NCBI RefSeq assembly: GCF_040225985.1
Contig: NZ_JBBPEU010000001.1
Span: 372,001-436,000 of the forward strand
Length of the DNA stretch: 64,000 bases
Reading direction: 5' to 3'
Origin: Shimia sp040225985
GTDB lineage: Bacteria; Pseudomonadota; Alphaproteobacteria; Rhodobacterales; Rhodobacteraceae
The translations under genes and the position numbers were made by a program. Positions 27,301 through 35,492 of the stretch are shown in pieces (within the stretch, counting starts at the first letter, position 1; the number at the start of each line of letters is the position of its first letter). The notes under the pieces were generated by a model, which had not been told where the DNA came from, searched no databases, and worked only from the letters and a program-made list of their open reading frames with translations.

Positions 27301-28895
27301 ACCTGATCGCACGCCTGCGTCACTCGACTAAGGGCGTGACGCTGATCTCGCCGCCGCCGCACCACGACATCTATTCGATCGAAGATCTGGCGCAGCTGAT
27401 CTATGACCTGAAACAGATCAACCCGCGCTGCAAGGTGACGGTGAAGCTGGTCGCGTCCTCGGGCGTGGGCACGATTGCCGCCGGTGTGGCCAAGGCCAAG
27501 GCCGACATCATCCTGATCTCGGGTCACAATGGGGGCACAGGCGCGTCGCCCGCAACCTCGATCAAGTATGCCGGCCTGCCGTGGGAGATGGGCCTGACCG
27601 AGGCGCATCAGGTTCTGGCGATGAACAACCTGCGCGATCGCGTCACCCTGCGCACCGATGGTGGCTTGCGCACGGGTCGTGACATCGTCATGGCCGCTAT
27701 GATGGGTGCCGAGGAGTACGGCATCGGCACGGCTGCGCTGATTGCGATGGGCTGTATCATGGTGCGTCAGTGCCAGTCGAACACCTGCCCCGTGGGTGTC
27801 TGCACGCAGGACCCGGAGCTGCGGGCCAAGTATACCGGCAACGCGGACAAGGTCGTGAACCTGATCACCTTCTATGCACAGGAAGTGCGTGAGATTCTGG
27901 CCTCGATTGGTGCCCGTTCGCTGGACGATGTGATCGGTCGGGCGGACCTGCTGGCGCAGGTGTCGCGTGGTTCTGCGCATCTGGACGATTTGGACCTGAA
28001 CCCGCTGCTGATCACGGTCGATGGGGCGAAAGACATCGTCTATGATCGTGCGAAAGAGCGGAACGCCGTGCCCGACACTCTGGATGCGGAAATCGTGCGC
28101 GATGCACATCGCTTCCTTGAGGATGGTGAAAAGATGCAGCTGTCCTATGCGGTGCAGAATACGCACCGCACCGTGGGCACACGCACCTCGTCGCATATCG
28201 TGCGCAACTTCGGAATGCGCAATGCTCTGCAAGAGGATCACCTGACCGTTCAGCTTGCCGGCTCGGCAGGCCAATCGCTGGGGGCGTTTGCCGCGCCGGG
28301 TCTCAAAATCGAGGTGTCTGGCGATGCGAACGACTATGTCGGCAAAGGTCTCTCCGGTGGCATGATTGTCGTGCGTCCGCCTATGAACAGCCCGCTTAAC
28401 GCATCGGAAAACACCATCATCGGCAACACCGTGCTGTACGGGGCCACCGATGGGCATCTGTTTGCGGCAGGTCGTGCAGGTGAACGTTTCGCGGTCCGGA
28501 ACTCGGGGGCGAAGGTCGTCATCGAAGGCTGCGGTGCTTGTGGGTGTGAATACATGACTGGCGGTGTGGCTGTGATCCTCGGGTCAATTGGAGCCAACTT
28601 TGGCGCCGGTATGACCGGTGGCATGGCTTACCTCTATGACCCGGAACAGAAGGCCGAAAACCTGATGAACATGGAAACCCTTGTCACCTGTCCGGTCACA
28701 ATGCAGCATTGGGAAGACCAACTGAAAGGCCTGATCGAGCGCCACCATGCAGAAACCGGCAGCCGCAAGGCCGCCGATATTCTGCAGCATTGGGATCTGG
28801 AAAAAGACAACTTCTTGCAGGTTTGCCCGAAGGAAATGCTGGCGCATCTGCCGGTGCCGCTTGCAGAAGAAGCGCAAGCGATGCCAGCAGAGTAA
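24357..28895 (+). CDS. gltB: Glutamate synthase large subunit
   Basis: 1512 residues, the normal length. The class II amidotransferase nucleophile is Cys34 in HSSCGVGLVV, so the first 33 residues form a propeptide. The central and FMN-binding synthase domains follow (SVISSYRGGLNFEAVGLS; GHNGGTGASPATSIKYAGLP), then the 3Fe-4S cysteines in MGCIMVRQCQSNTCPVGVC, and the C-terminal beta-helix of glycine-rich repeats (GKGLSGGMIVVRPP; GGVAVILGSIGANFGAGMTGG). It makes two glutamates from 2-oxoglutarate and glutamine, with GltD as the electron donor. Confidence 0.98.
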   Translation: MTKYDENWVREEEAKRKWMAENGLYSEEEEHSSCGVGLVVSIDGKPSRKVVEAGITALKAIWHRGAVDADGKTGDGAGIHVQIPVQFFYDQIRRTGHEPRMNELMAVGQVFLPRTDHGAQEACRTIVETEVLRMGYRIYGWRHVPVDITCLGEKANATRPEIEQILISNSKGVDEETFERELYVIRRRIEKAALAANITQLYIASLSCRSIIYKGMMLAEQVAVFYPDLQDERFESAFALYHQRYSTNTFPQWWLAQPFRMLAHNGEINTLKGNRNWMKSHEIRMASTYFGELADDIKPIIPAGASDSAALDGVFEVFVRAGRSAPMAKTMLVPESWSQSAVELPESWRNMYSYCNSVMEPWDGPAALAMTDGRWVCAGLDRNGLRPMRYVVTGDGLLIAGSEAGMVPTDEASVVEKGALGPGQMIAVDMAEGKLFHDKELKDSLANARPYGDWVGKIKDLEEDLGGVTETALYSGEELRKRQIAAGYTMEELEQILAPMAEDGKEAIASMGDDTPSAVLSNKYRPLSHFFRQNFSQVTNPPIDSLREYRVMSLKTRFGNLKNVLDEDGSQTEIVMLESPFVGNAQFDKLLSAFDDTVVRIDCTFGVNEGAGALQAGLERIRSEAEDAVRSGAGHIILSDEGQGPERVAMPMILATSAVHSHLTRKGLRTFCSLNVRSAECIDPHYFAVLIGAGATVVNAYLAEDSLADRIERGLLETDLTTAIARYRDAIDQGLLKIMAKMGISVISSYRGGLNFEAVGLSRAMCAEYFPGMTSRISGIGVSGIQKKVEEIHAKGFGETTNVLPIGGFYKARKSGETHAWGAQNMHMMQAACNRASYELWKQYSKAMQTNPPIHLRDLLAIKPLGEPIAIEEVESITAIRKRFVTPGMSLGALSPEAHKTLNVAMNRIGAKSDSGEGGEDPAHFVPEPNGDNPSAKIKQVASGRFGVTAEYLNQCEELEIKVAQGAKPGEGGQLPGMKVTDLIARLRHSTKGVTLISPPPHHDIYSIEDLAQLIYDLKQINPRCKVTVKLVASSGVGTIAAGVAKAKADIILISGHNGGTGASPATSIKYAGLPWEMGLTEAHQVLAMNNLRDRVTLRTDGGLRTGRDIVMAAMMGAEEYGIGTAALIAMGCIMVRQCQSNTCPVGVCTQDPELRAKYTGNADKVVNLITFYAQEVREILASIGARSLDDVIGRADLLAQVSRGSAHLDDLDLNPLLITVDGAKDIVYDRAKERNAVPDTLDAEIVRDAHRFLEDGEKMQLSYAVQNTHRTVGTRTSSHIVRNFGMRNALQEDHLTVQLAGSAGQSLGAFAAPGLKIEVSGDANDYVGKGLSGGMIVVRPPMNSPLNASENTIIGNTVLYGATDGHLFAAGRAGERFAVRNSGAKVVIEGCGACGCEYMTGGVAVILGSIGANFGAGMTGGMAYLYDPEQKAENLMNMETLVTCPVTMQHWEDQLKGLIERHHAETGSRKAADILQHWDLEKDNFLQVCPKEMLAHLPVPLAEEAQAMPAE

Positions 28896-28918
28896 GCCTT
28901 TGCGTTGCCTAAATTCAA

Positions 28919-28950
28919 AGCCCTGCAAGCATTTGTTTGCAGGGCTTTTT
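28919..28950 (+). terminator. Rho-independent terminator of gltDB
   Basis: AGCCCTGCAA (28919-28928) pairs with TTGCAGGGCT (28937-28946) around an 8-base loop, followed by five T residues. It lies 23 bases after the gltB stop. Confidence 0.92.
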
Positions 28951-29062
28951 CCTGGGGCGTTCCTTGTTGCGTTGGCAAAACTGCGGCAGCAAGGTTGAGA
29001 GGACACTGCACCCCGTATAAAATCCTTTTACTGTGAACGAGGAACAGGTTGCGTGGTACCGG

Positions 29063-29818
29063 ATGGCAAAAAGCACCAAGAAAAAGCCCGCACCGGCAAA
29101 GAAACAGGCAAAGCCCAAACCTGATGATGGGGAAAACTGGCTGACCCGCCAGATCAAGCGCGCCAGATGGTGGTTCTGGCGCGGCTTGATTTGGAGCGTG
29201 TCGATCACGATTTTTGCCGTGCTGATCTATATCGTGATTGATCCTCCGACCACTTGGACGATGCGATCCGAAAAAGCCCGTCTTGGCACGCTTGACCAGC
29301 AATGGGTGGATATCGAAGAGGTTGCGCCGGTCTTCCTGCGCTCGGTTGTGGCAGCCGAAGATGCGAATTTCTGCCTGCACTGGGGTTTTGATGTCGCGGC
29401 AATCCGCGCCGCGCTTGAGGAAGGGGGGCGTCGCGGAGCATCGACCCTGACACAGCAAACCGTCAAGAATGTGTACCTGTGGCAGGGGCGAAGTTGGTTT
29501 CGCAAAGCCCTTGAGGCGCTGCTGACGCCTTTGGTCGAGATTGCATGGACCAAACGGCGCATCCTCGAGATCTATATCAATGTCGCCGAATTTGATGAGG
29601 GAGTGTTTGGCGTGGATGCGGCAGCGCACCATTATTTTGGCGTTGAACCGGCTGACCTGACGCGGCTGCAGGCCGCACGCCTCGCTGCCGTTCTGCCGGC
29701 CCCCAAGACCCGCTCTGCGTCCCGGCCCAATTCCGTGGTGCGCAACCGGGCGGCTTCAATCATGGACGGGGCGGCCACGATCGGCAAAGACGCGCGTTCC
29801 ACCTGTTTCGAGGATTGA
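29063..29818 (+). CDS. mtgA: Monofunctional biosynthetic peptidoglycan transglycosylase
   Basis: 251 residues from ATG 29063 (MAKSTKKKPAP); a GTG at 29033 would add ten residues, and neither site has an ideal ribosome-binding site. A lysine-rich cytosolic tail precedes one membrane helix (about 45-66). The GT51 domain shows the catalytic Glu in VVAAEDANFCLHWGFD, GASTLTQQTVKNVYL and RRILEIYINVAEFDEGVFG. It polymerises lipid II into glycan strands at the inner membrane. Confidence 0.93.
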   Translation: MAKSTKKKPAPAKKQAKPKPDDGENWLTRQIKRARWWFWRGLIWSVSITIFAVLIYIVIDPPTTWTMRSEKARLGTLDQQWVDIEEVAPVFLRSVVAAEDANFCLHWGFDVAAIRAALEEGGRRGASTLTQQTVKNVYLWQGRSWFRKALEALLTPLVEIAWTKRRILEIYINVAEFDEGVFGVDAAAHHYFGVEPADLTRLQAARLAAVLPAPKTRSASRPNSVVRNRAASIMDGAATIGKDARSTCFED

Positions 29819-29874
29819 AAAACTCGGCCTGACAGGTCATTGAATGGGAAACTTCCAAAACACCAAGATCGCTC

Positions 29875-30540
29875 ATGAATCGTTTGTTCCACGTCCCGTT
29901 GTCCCCGTTCTGCCGCAAAGTGCGGCTTGTCCTCGGCGAAAAACGCCTTGAGGTCGAACTGGTCGAAGAGCGGTACTGGGAACAGGATCCCGATTTCCTG
30001 CGCCGCAATCCGGCGGCCAAGGTGCCGGTTCTGAAAATGGACGGTAAAATGATGGCCGACAGTGGTGCCATCTGTGAATACCTTGAGGAAAAGTACCCCG
30101 ATCCCGCCCTGATGCCCAAGGATATCGACCAACGCTACGAGGTGCGGCGTCTGGTGGCGTGGTTCGATGACAAGTTCCACCACGAAGTGACTTCGAAACT
30201 TCTGTATGAGCGGGTGAACAAGAAGGTGATGGGGCAGGGCTATCCTGACAGCGGAAACGTCAAGGCCGGCGCGCGCGCCATCAAGTACCACCTTGATTAC
30301 ATGACGTGGCTACTGGATCACCGTCGCTGGCTGGCAGGGGATCACATGACCTTGGCGGACTTTGCCGCGGCTGCCCATCTCAGCTCTCTAGACTATATCT
30401 GTGACGTGGACTGGAACCGCTCGGATGTGGTGAAGGACTGGTACGCCAAGATCAAGTCGCGCCCCGCCTTCCGGTCCATTCTTGCCGATCAGATTCCTGG
30501 GTTCCCGCAACCCGCACACTATGCCGATCTCGATTTCTGA
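29875..30540 (+). CDS. Glutathione S-transferase family protein
   Basis: 221 residues. The N-terminal thioredoxin-like domain begins RLFHVPLSPFCRKVRLVLGEK, with a Ser-Pro-Phe-Cys-Arg motif, and has the glutathione-binding KVPVLKMDG and DSGAICEYLEE. The C-terminal all-helical domain includes WLAGDHMTLADFAAAAHLSSLDY, the usual N-capping box. Substrate unknown. It follows mtgA by 56 bases. Confidence 0.9.
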   Translation: MNRLFHVPLSPFCRKVRLVLGEKRLEVELVEERYWEQDPDFLRRNPAAKVPVLKMDGKMMADSGAICEYLEEKYPDPALMPKDIDQRYEVRRLVAWFDDKFHHEVTSKLLYERVNKKVMGQGYPDSGNVKAGARAIKYHLDYMTWLLDHRRWLAGDHMTLADFAAAAHLSSLDYICDVDWNRSDVVKDWYAKIKSRPAFRSILADQIPGFPQPAHYADLDF

Positions 30541-30544
30541 TCGG

Positions 30545-30610
30545 GGTGGGAGGAGGGCTGCCCCCTCTTGGCCCAAGGGCCAATTCACCCCCGGGTTATT
30601 TTCACCAAGA
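30545..30610 (-). repeat. Dispersed two-hairpin intergenic repeat, copy A
   Basis: Between the GST gene and queG. Two adjacent stems: 30551-30557 with 30563-30569, and TTGGCCC (30568-30574) with GGGCCAA (30577-30583). Read on the minus strand it has the order GGGTGAATTG, stem 1, CAAGAGGGG, stem 2, matching the copy at 57784-57852 in layout and in the unpaired parts, while stem 1 differs by paired changes. Similar elements are, as I recall, common between Rhodobacteraceae genes. Confidence 0.7.
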
Positions 30611-30627
30611 GAAAGTGAGTTGGGGGC

Positions 30628-31665
30628 ATGCTGGACGGTTTGAAGCAAAGGCTTATCGCAGAAGCGCAGGAAGTGGGATTTGACCTGTGCCGGGTTTGCT
30701 GCCCCGACTCTGTCAGGCATGTGGCTGACGATCTGGCAGGTTTTTTAGAGCAGGGGTATCACGGGCAAATGGGTTGGCTGGCTGAACGCACCCATTGGCG
30801 GGGCAATCCGGCGGCGCTCTGGCCCGAAGCCCGCTCTGTCATCATGCTGGGGCAGAGTTATACCCCAAAGCACGATCCAACTGAAGTTCATGCTATTCCT
30901 GGAAAAGGCGCGATCTCGGTCTATGCGCAAAACAAGGATTACCATGATCTTGTGAAGAAGCGGCTAAAGCGACTGGCGCGGTGGCTGATTGCAGAAACGG
31001 GTCAGGACACGGAAGTGAAGGTGTTTGTCGATACAGCACCTGTGCCGGAAAAGCCGCTGGGACAGGCGGCGGGGCTGGGCTGGCAGGGGAAACACACCAA
31101 TCTTGTGAGTCGTGATCTGGGGTCGTGGTTCTTTATCGGCTCTGTCTTCACGACTCTGGAATTAGACCCTGATTCAGCGGAAATCGACCATTGTGGCCGT
31201 TGCCGGGCCTGTCTGGACGCCTGTCCCACAGATGCGTTTCCGGCGCCTTACAGGATTGATGCGCGTCGTTGTATTTCCTACCTGACTATTGAACATCACG
31301 GCCCCGTCGACGAAGCGCTGCGGCCATTGATGGGCAATCGGATCTATGGGTGCGACGATTGTCTGGCAGCATGCCCCTGGAACAAATTTGCCGTTGATGC
31401 ACGTGAGATCCGGTATCATGCCCGGGATGACCTGGTCGCCCCAGATCTTGAGAAGCTGGCACGTTTGCAAGACTCTGAGTTTCGCACCATGTTTTCCGGC
31501 AGCCCGATCAAACGGATCGGGCGCAACCGATTTGTGCGGAATGTGCTTTATGCGATCGGGAACTCGGGGGAAGCTGCTTTCCTGCCCGTGGTCATTGAAC
31601 TCTGTCATGACGACGATGACACGGTGCGTGATGCGGCGGAATGGGCGCTGGCCCGTCTGAGTTAA
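30628..31665 (+). CDS. queG: Epoxyqueuosine reductase
   Basis: 345 residues. The N-terminal cobalamin-binding domain is followed by two 4Fe-4S motifs, CGRCRACLDACPTDAF and YGCDDCLAACPWNKFA, and a short C-terminal HEAT-like segment (VRDAAEWALARLS). It reduces epoxyqueuosine to queuosine at position 34 of tRNAs with GUN anticodons. The layout EKPLGQAAGLGWQGKHTNLVSR is characteristic. It stands as a single gene. Confidence 0.95.
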   Translation: MLDGLKQRLIAEAQEVGFDLCRVCCPDSVRHVADDLAGFLEQGYHGQMGWLAERTHWRGNPAALWPEARSVIMLGQSYTPKHDPTEVHAIPGKGAISVYAQNKDYHDLVKKRLKRLARWLIAETGQDTEVKVFVDTAPVPEKPLGQAAGLGWQGKHTNLVSRDLGSWFFIGSVFTTLELDPDSAEIDHCGRCRACLDACPTDAFPAPYRIDARRCISYLTIEHHGPVDEALRPLMGNRIYGCDDCLAACPWNKFAVDAREIRYHARDDLVAPDLEKLARLQDSEFRTMFSGSPIKRIGRNRFVRNVLYAIGNSGEAAFLPVVIELCHDDDDTVRDAAEWALARLS

Positions 31666-31774
31666 CCTTTCTAGGACGTCAGCATTATGAAAAGCCGTGA
31701 AATGTGACGCTTTCAGACATGTCATGTCGCTGCGTGTTGTCTAGGGCAGAATGGAAGGAAAACAGGAGCGTGCG

Positions 31775-33784
31775 ATGACTTTGTCCCTTGGGGTGGATAC
31801 CGGTGGAACCTACACGGATGCCGTCTTGGTTCGTGATGAACGCGAGGTCATTGCCTCGGCCAAGTCCCTGACGACACGTCATGATTTGGCCGAAGGCATC
31901 GGCAATGCCGTGAAGGCCGTTCTGCAACAGGCGGATGTGAATCCTGCGGAAATCGGGCTGGCATCCCTTTCGACGACCCTGGCCACGAATGCGTTGGTTG
32001 AAGGGCAGGGCGGACGGGTGGCCCTGATCCTGATCGGGTTCCGCGAAAGTGATCTGGACAAACATGGTCTGACCGATGCGCTGGCCGGCGACCCTGCCGT
32101 TCTATTGGCCGGAGGGCATAATCACGCCGGTGAACAAAAGGCGCTGCTTGATGAAAAGAGTTTGCGTGACTGGCTTGAGGCGCACGGTCGCGAAATCTCG
32201 GGCTTTGCCGTGGCGTCCCAGTTTGCGACGCGCAACCCGGCGCACGAGCAGCGTGCGGCAAAGATCGTTCAGGACATCACCAGGCGCCCGGTGAGTTGTT
32301 CGCATCACTTGTCGTCGAAACTGAACGGGCCGAAACGCGCGATGACCGCCGTGCTGAATGCTCGTCTGATCGGTATGATCGACCGCTTGATCACCCGCGC
32401 CGAACAGCGTCTGTCCGAAATGGGTATCACGGCGCCGCTCATGGTGGTGCGCGGGGATGGTGCGTTGATCTCATCGGCCTTTGCAAGGGAACGCCCGATC
32501 GAGACCATTCTCAGCGGTCCGGCGGCGTCGATTGTTGGGGCATGTTGGATGACCGGGGCGCAAAACGCCTTGGTTAGCGATATTGGCGGCACGACTACTG
32601 ACGTTGCCGTCTTACGCGACGGGCGCCCTGCCATTGATCCTGAAGGCGCGCGTGTTGGCCCCTATCGCACGATGGTCGAGGCCGTGGCGATGCGCACCAC
32701 CGGGCTTGGCGGAGATAGCGAGGTGCATTTCCTGTCCGAAGGGCTGACAGGTGGGGTCACACTCGGGCCGCGACGGGTTCTGCCCGTGTCGTTGATTGCC
32801 ACCGAGGCGCCAGATGTGGTGCATGATGCGCTGGATCGTCAGCTGCGCAGCCCGACACCGGGGGAATATGACGGACGTTTTGTGCGGGCGGTGCTGGGGC
32901 TTCCGACAGACGGGTTGGAACCCCGCGCGCAGACGCTGCTTGAGAGGGTTGGGAATCAGGTGCACCCGCTTGGGAATGTGTTGCGCACGCGAATGGAGCA
33001 AAAGGCGTTGCGCCGCCTTGTAGAACGTGGGTTGTTGCAATTGTCCGGTGTTACGCCTTCGGATGCGAGCCATGTTCTGGGGCTCGCCGATGCTTGGGAC
33101 CGGGGGGCAGCCGAGAAGGCTCTCGCGCTTTTCGGGCGGCGACGTACTGGTGCCGGACACATGTTGGCGCCAGACCCGAACGACATGGCACGTATCATCG
33201 TGGACCAGATGACTCAGCAAACCATGTTAGCGATTCTTGAAGCAGCTTTCGCGGAAGAGGCAGAGGTATTCGGCGGTGACCCGGTGCAATTCGCACACCA
33301 TATTCTGCTGCAACAGGGTCTAAAACAGCATCGTGGAGTCCTGCGTCTGGATGCCGGTCTGAATCTGCCTGTGATCGGCCTCGGAGCTTCGGCCCAGACA
33401 TACTATCCGGCGGTGGGTGCCGGTCTGCACTGCCAGATGGAATTGCCGCAGCACGCCGGGGTGGCCAATGCAATCGGCGCGGTTGTGGGGCGTGTGACGA
33501 TCCGACGGTCGGGCGAAGTGAGTGCCCCGGCCGAGGGGCGCTATCGCGTGCATCTGGCAGACGGACCGCAAGACTTTACTACACCAGAGCAGGCTCTGAC
33601 ATTGCTGGAAACGCACCTTTCGGACCTGGCGCGCGAGGAGGCCGCGGCAGCGGGGGCCGAGGGCATTCGTCTGAGCGTGACGCGCGATGTAAAAACTGCC
33701 CAAACAGAGGGGCGCGAGGTTTTCATCGAAGGGATTGTGGCGGTTGAGGCATCCGGGCGGCCGCGTATCGTGTCCGGTGACTAA
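31775..33784 (+). CDS. Hydantoinase/oxoprolinase-family ATPase (HyuA-like)
   Basis: 669 residues from ATG 31775, preceded by AACAGGAGCG. The N-terminal half has the ASKHA nucleotide-binding motif LGVDTGGTYTDAVLV, the conserved LSTTLATNALVEGQGG and the second phosphate loop SDIGGTTTDVAVLRDG. Family members hydrolyse cyclic amides such as hydantoins or 5-oxoproline with ATP, usually with a HyuB partner. No HyuB gene is adjacent, so the substrate is open. It ends at a terminator shared with msrA. Confidence 0.88.
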   Translation: MTLSLGVDTGGTYTDAVLVRDEREVIASAKSLTTRHDLAEGIGNAVKAVLQQADVNPAEIGLASLSTTLATNALVEGQGGRVALILIGFRESDLDKHGLTDALAGDPAVLLAGGHNHAGEQKALLDEKSLRDWLEAHGREISGFAVASQFATRNPAHEQRAAKIVQDITRRPVSCSHHLSSKLNGPKRAMTAVLNARLIGMIDRLITRAEQRLSEMGITAPLMVVRGDGALISSAFARERPIETILSGPAASIVGACWMTGAQNALVSDIGGTTTDVAVLRDGRPAIDPEGARVGPYRTMVEAVAMRTTGLGGDSEVHFLSEGLTGGVTLGPRRVLPVSLIATEAPDVVHDALDRQLRSPTPGEYDGRFVRAVLGLPTDGLEPRAQTLLERVGNQVHPLGNVLRTRMEQKALRRLVERGLLQLSGVTPSDASHVLGLADAWDRGAAEKALALFGRRRTGAGHMLAPDPNDMARIIVDQMTQQTMLAILEAAFAEEAEVFGGDPVQFAHHILLQQGLKQHRGVLRLDAGLNLPVIGLGASAQTYYPAVGAGLHCQMELPQHAGVANAIGAVVGRVTIRRSGEVSAPAEGRYRVHLADGPQDFTTPEQALTLLETHLSDLAREEAAAAGAEGIRLSVTRDVKTAQTEGREVFIEGIVAVEASGRPRIVSGD

Positions 33785-33787
33785 AAG

Positions 33788-33811
33788 AAAAGCCGGGCGA
33801 GCCCGGCTTTT
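33788..33811. terminator. Bidirectional terminator between the hydantoinase gene and msrA
   Basis: AAAAGCCGGG (33788-33797) and CCCGGCTTTT (33802-33811) form a perfect 10-base stem with loop CGAG. The flanking A-run and T-run give U-tracts in both directions, suited to two convergent genes. Confidence 0.9.
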
Positions 33812-33816
33812 CGCTT

Positions 33817-34317
33817 TTAGGCGTCCCGTTTCGGCAGAACCCAATCCGGACGCGGGAAGTGGCAGGTATATCCGTTGGGGTGCTTTTCGAGATAGTCCTG
33901 ATGATAGTCTTCGGCTTCCCAGAAGTCGCTCACAGGTTCTACTTCGGTGACCACCTTGCCTGGCCAAATCCCCGATGCCTCGACATCCGCGATTGTATCC
34001 AGGGCTACGGCTTTCTGGTTTTCGCTGACATAGTAGATAGCCGACCGGTACGACATGCCAATGTCATTCCCCTGGCGGTTCCGCGTGGTCGGGTCGTGTA
34101 TCTGGAAAAAGAACTCCAGAAGCTTGCGATAGCTGAGCTTGGTCGGGTCAAACAGGATCTCGATCCCTTCGGCGTGGGTGCCGTGGTCACGATAGGTGGC
34201 GTTCGGCACGTCGCCGCCGGTATACCCTACACGGGTTGCGATCACGCCGGGCATCTTGCGGATCAAATCCTGCATGCCCCAGAAACAGCCGCCGGCCAAT
34301 ACTGCGCGTTCGGTCAA
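33817..34317 (-). CDS. msrA: Peptide-methionine (S)-S-oxide reductase
   Basis: 166 residues from a TTG start at 34317-34315, one base after the msrB stop. The GGAGG inside the msrB end serves as its ribosome-binding site, and the product then reads TERAVLAGGCFWGMQ, matching MsrA. The frame is open further upstream inside msrB but shows no family resemblance. The catalytic Cys is in AGGCFWG; GTHAEGIEILFDP and FQIHDPTTRNRQGND follow. It repairs S-methionine sulfoxide with thioredoxin as reductant. Confidence 0.93.
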   Translation of the reverse strand: MTERAVLAGGCFWGMQDLIRKMPGVIATRVGYTGGDVPNATYRDHGTHAEGIEILFDPTKLSYRKLLEFFFQIHDPTTRNRQGNDIGMSYRSAIYYVSENQKAVALDTIADVEASGIWPGKVVTEVEPVSDFWEAEDYHQDYLEKHPNGYTCHFPRPDWVLPKRDA

Positions 34318-34318
34318 T

Positions 34319-34765
34319 TTATACGTCCTCCACCTGGTCCAGATAGGCGCCATATCCTTCGGCCTCCATGTCATCAAGATGTACGAAACGCAAGCTGGCG
34401 GAGTTGATACAATAGCGCAGCCCCCCACGATCCATCGGTCCATCCGGGAAGACATGGCCAAGGTGGCTGTCCCCGTATTTCGAGCGTACCTCGGTACGCA
34501 CCATCCCGTGGGTGGTGTCATGATGTTCGGTCACGTGTTCCGACAGGATCGGCTTGGTGAAACTGGGCCATCCGCAGCCGGATTCGTATTTGTCGGACGA
34601 AGCGAACAACGGTTCACCCGAGACCACGTCGACGTAAATACCTGGTTCTTTGTTGTGCAAGAGTTTGCCTGACCCGGGACGCTCGGTTCCGTTTTCCTGC
34701 GTGACCCAGAATTGTTCGTCCGTCAGAGCGGCGATTGCATCGGGGTCTCTGCGATAGTCGGCCAT
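34319..34765 (-). CDS. msrB: Peptide-methionine (R)-S-oxide reductase
   Basis: 148 residues. The motifs SGCGWPSFTKPI and GLRYCINSASLRFV are present, the latter with the catalytic Cys. The four zinc-binding cysteines of many MsrB proteins are absent: the usual CxxC positions read D and S in IYVDVVSGEPLF, and the segment before HLGHVF has none. So this is a zinc-free form. It acts on R-methionine sulfoxide and complements MsrA, with which it is translationally coupled. Confidence 0.94.
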   Translation of the reverse strand: MADYRRDPDAIAALTDEQFWVTQENGTERPGSGKLLHNKEPGIYVDVVSGEPLFASSDKYESGCGWPSFTKPILSEHVTEHHDTTHGMVRTEVRSKYGDSHLGHVFPDGPMDRGGLRYCINSASLRFVHLDDMEAEGYGAYLDQVEDV

Positions 34766-34901
34766 GCGCGGTTCCTCCTTTTGGTTTCAGCAATAAGATG
34801 GGGGCGCGACGGCGAAAGCAAAACCATATTTCAGATAATTCAAGCCAAGGTGATCCAAATTGGCGGACGCAGCGTAAAGTAAGAAACAGGGGGAAGTTAA
34901 G

Positions 34902-35432
34902 ATGAAACAGATTATCCTAACGATCTTGATAGCCTTCGCTTGGGTGCTGCCAGCCAAAGCGATCGAACTGGGCGTACCGTTCGATAATATCGACGGAGGC
35001 GAGTTGCGCATTTCGCAATGGGCGGGGCAACCCGTTCTGGTGGTAAACACCGCGTCACGTTGCGGATACACCAACCAGTACGCGCAGCTTCAATCGCTTT
35101 ATGACCGGTACCGGGATCAGGGCCTTGTCGTGCTTGCGGTACCATCAAACGACTTCCGGCAAGAACTGGCCACCGAGGCCGAGGTCAAAGAATTCTGCGA
35201 GGTACAGTTTGGTCTGGATATTCCAATGACAGGAATCACCAGTGTGAAAGGCAAAGATGCGCATCCGTTCTATCGGTCGCTGCGATCAGAAGTCGGGTTC
35301 ACGCCCCGGTGGAACTTCAACAAGGTTCTGATTGCGCCCGACGGTCAGGTGGCCAAGACTTTCGGGGCCAAAACCAAACCGCTGTCGCGCTCGATCACGT
35401 CCGAGATCGAAAATCTGCTGGCCGGTTCCTGA
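34902..35432 (+). CDS. Glutathione peroxidase-family protein, exported
   Basis: 176 residues with a signal peptide (QIILTILIAFAWVLPAKA, 3-20), so it acts in the periplasm. The peroxidatic Cys is in NTASRCGYTNQY, where selenoenzymes carry Sec; the later FTPRWNFNKVLIAPDG motif with Trp and Asn is intact. The usual GKQEPG loop is replaced (FRQELATEAE). It probably reduces peroxides with thioredoxin-like donors. Divergent from msrB, convergent with the exported thioredoxin gene. Confidence 0.9.
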   Translation: MKQIILTILIAFAWVLPAKAIELGVPFDNIDGGELRISQWAGQPVLVVNTASRCGYTNQYAQLQSLYDRYRDQGLVVLAVPSNDFRQELATEAEVKEFCEVQFGLDIPMTGITSVKGKDAHPFYRSLRSEVGFTPRWNFNKVLIAPDGQVAKTFGAKTKPLSRSITSEIENLLAGS

Positions 35433-35444
35433 TGAACGAAAAAA

Positions 35445-35476
35445 CCCTTCTCTGATGAGGGCATCAGAGAAGGGTG
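35445..35476 (-). terminator. Terminator of the ccdA-thioredoxin operon
   Basis: ACCCTTCTCTGATG (35445-35458) pairs with CATCAGAGAAGGGT (35463-35476), a perfect 14-base stem with loop AGGG. On the minus strand it is followed by a run of six T. On the plus strand no T-run follows, so it mainly serves the minus-strand genes. Confidence 0.88.
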
Positions 35477-35492
35477 TCACGTATTTTGGACG

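Noticed and set aside
26640..28457. 605-codon open frame on the minus strand inside gltB
   Set aside because: Antisense shadow of a conserved GC-rich gene; the product is rich in His and Arg and has no family motif.
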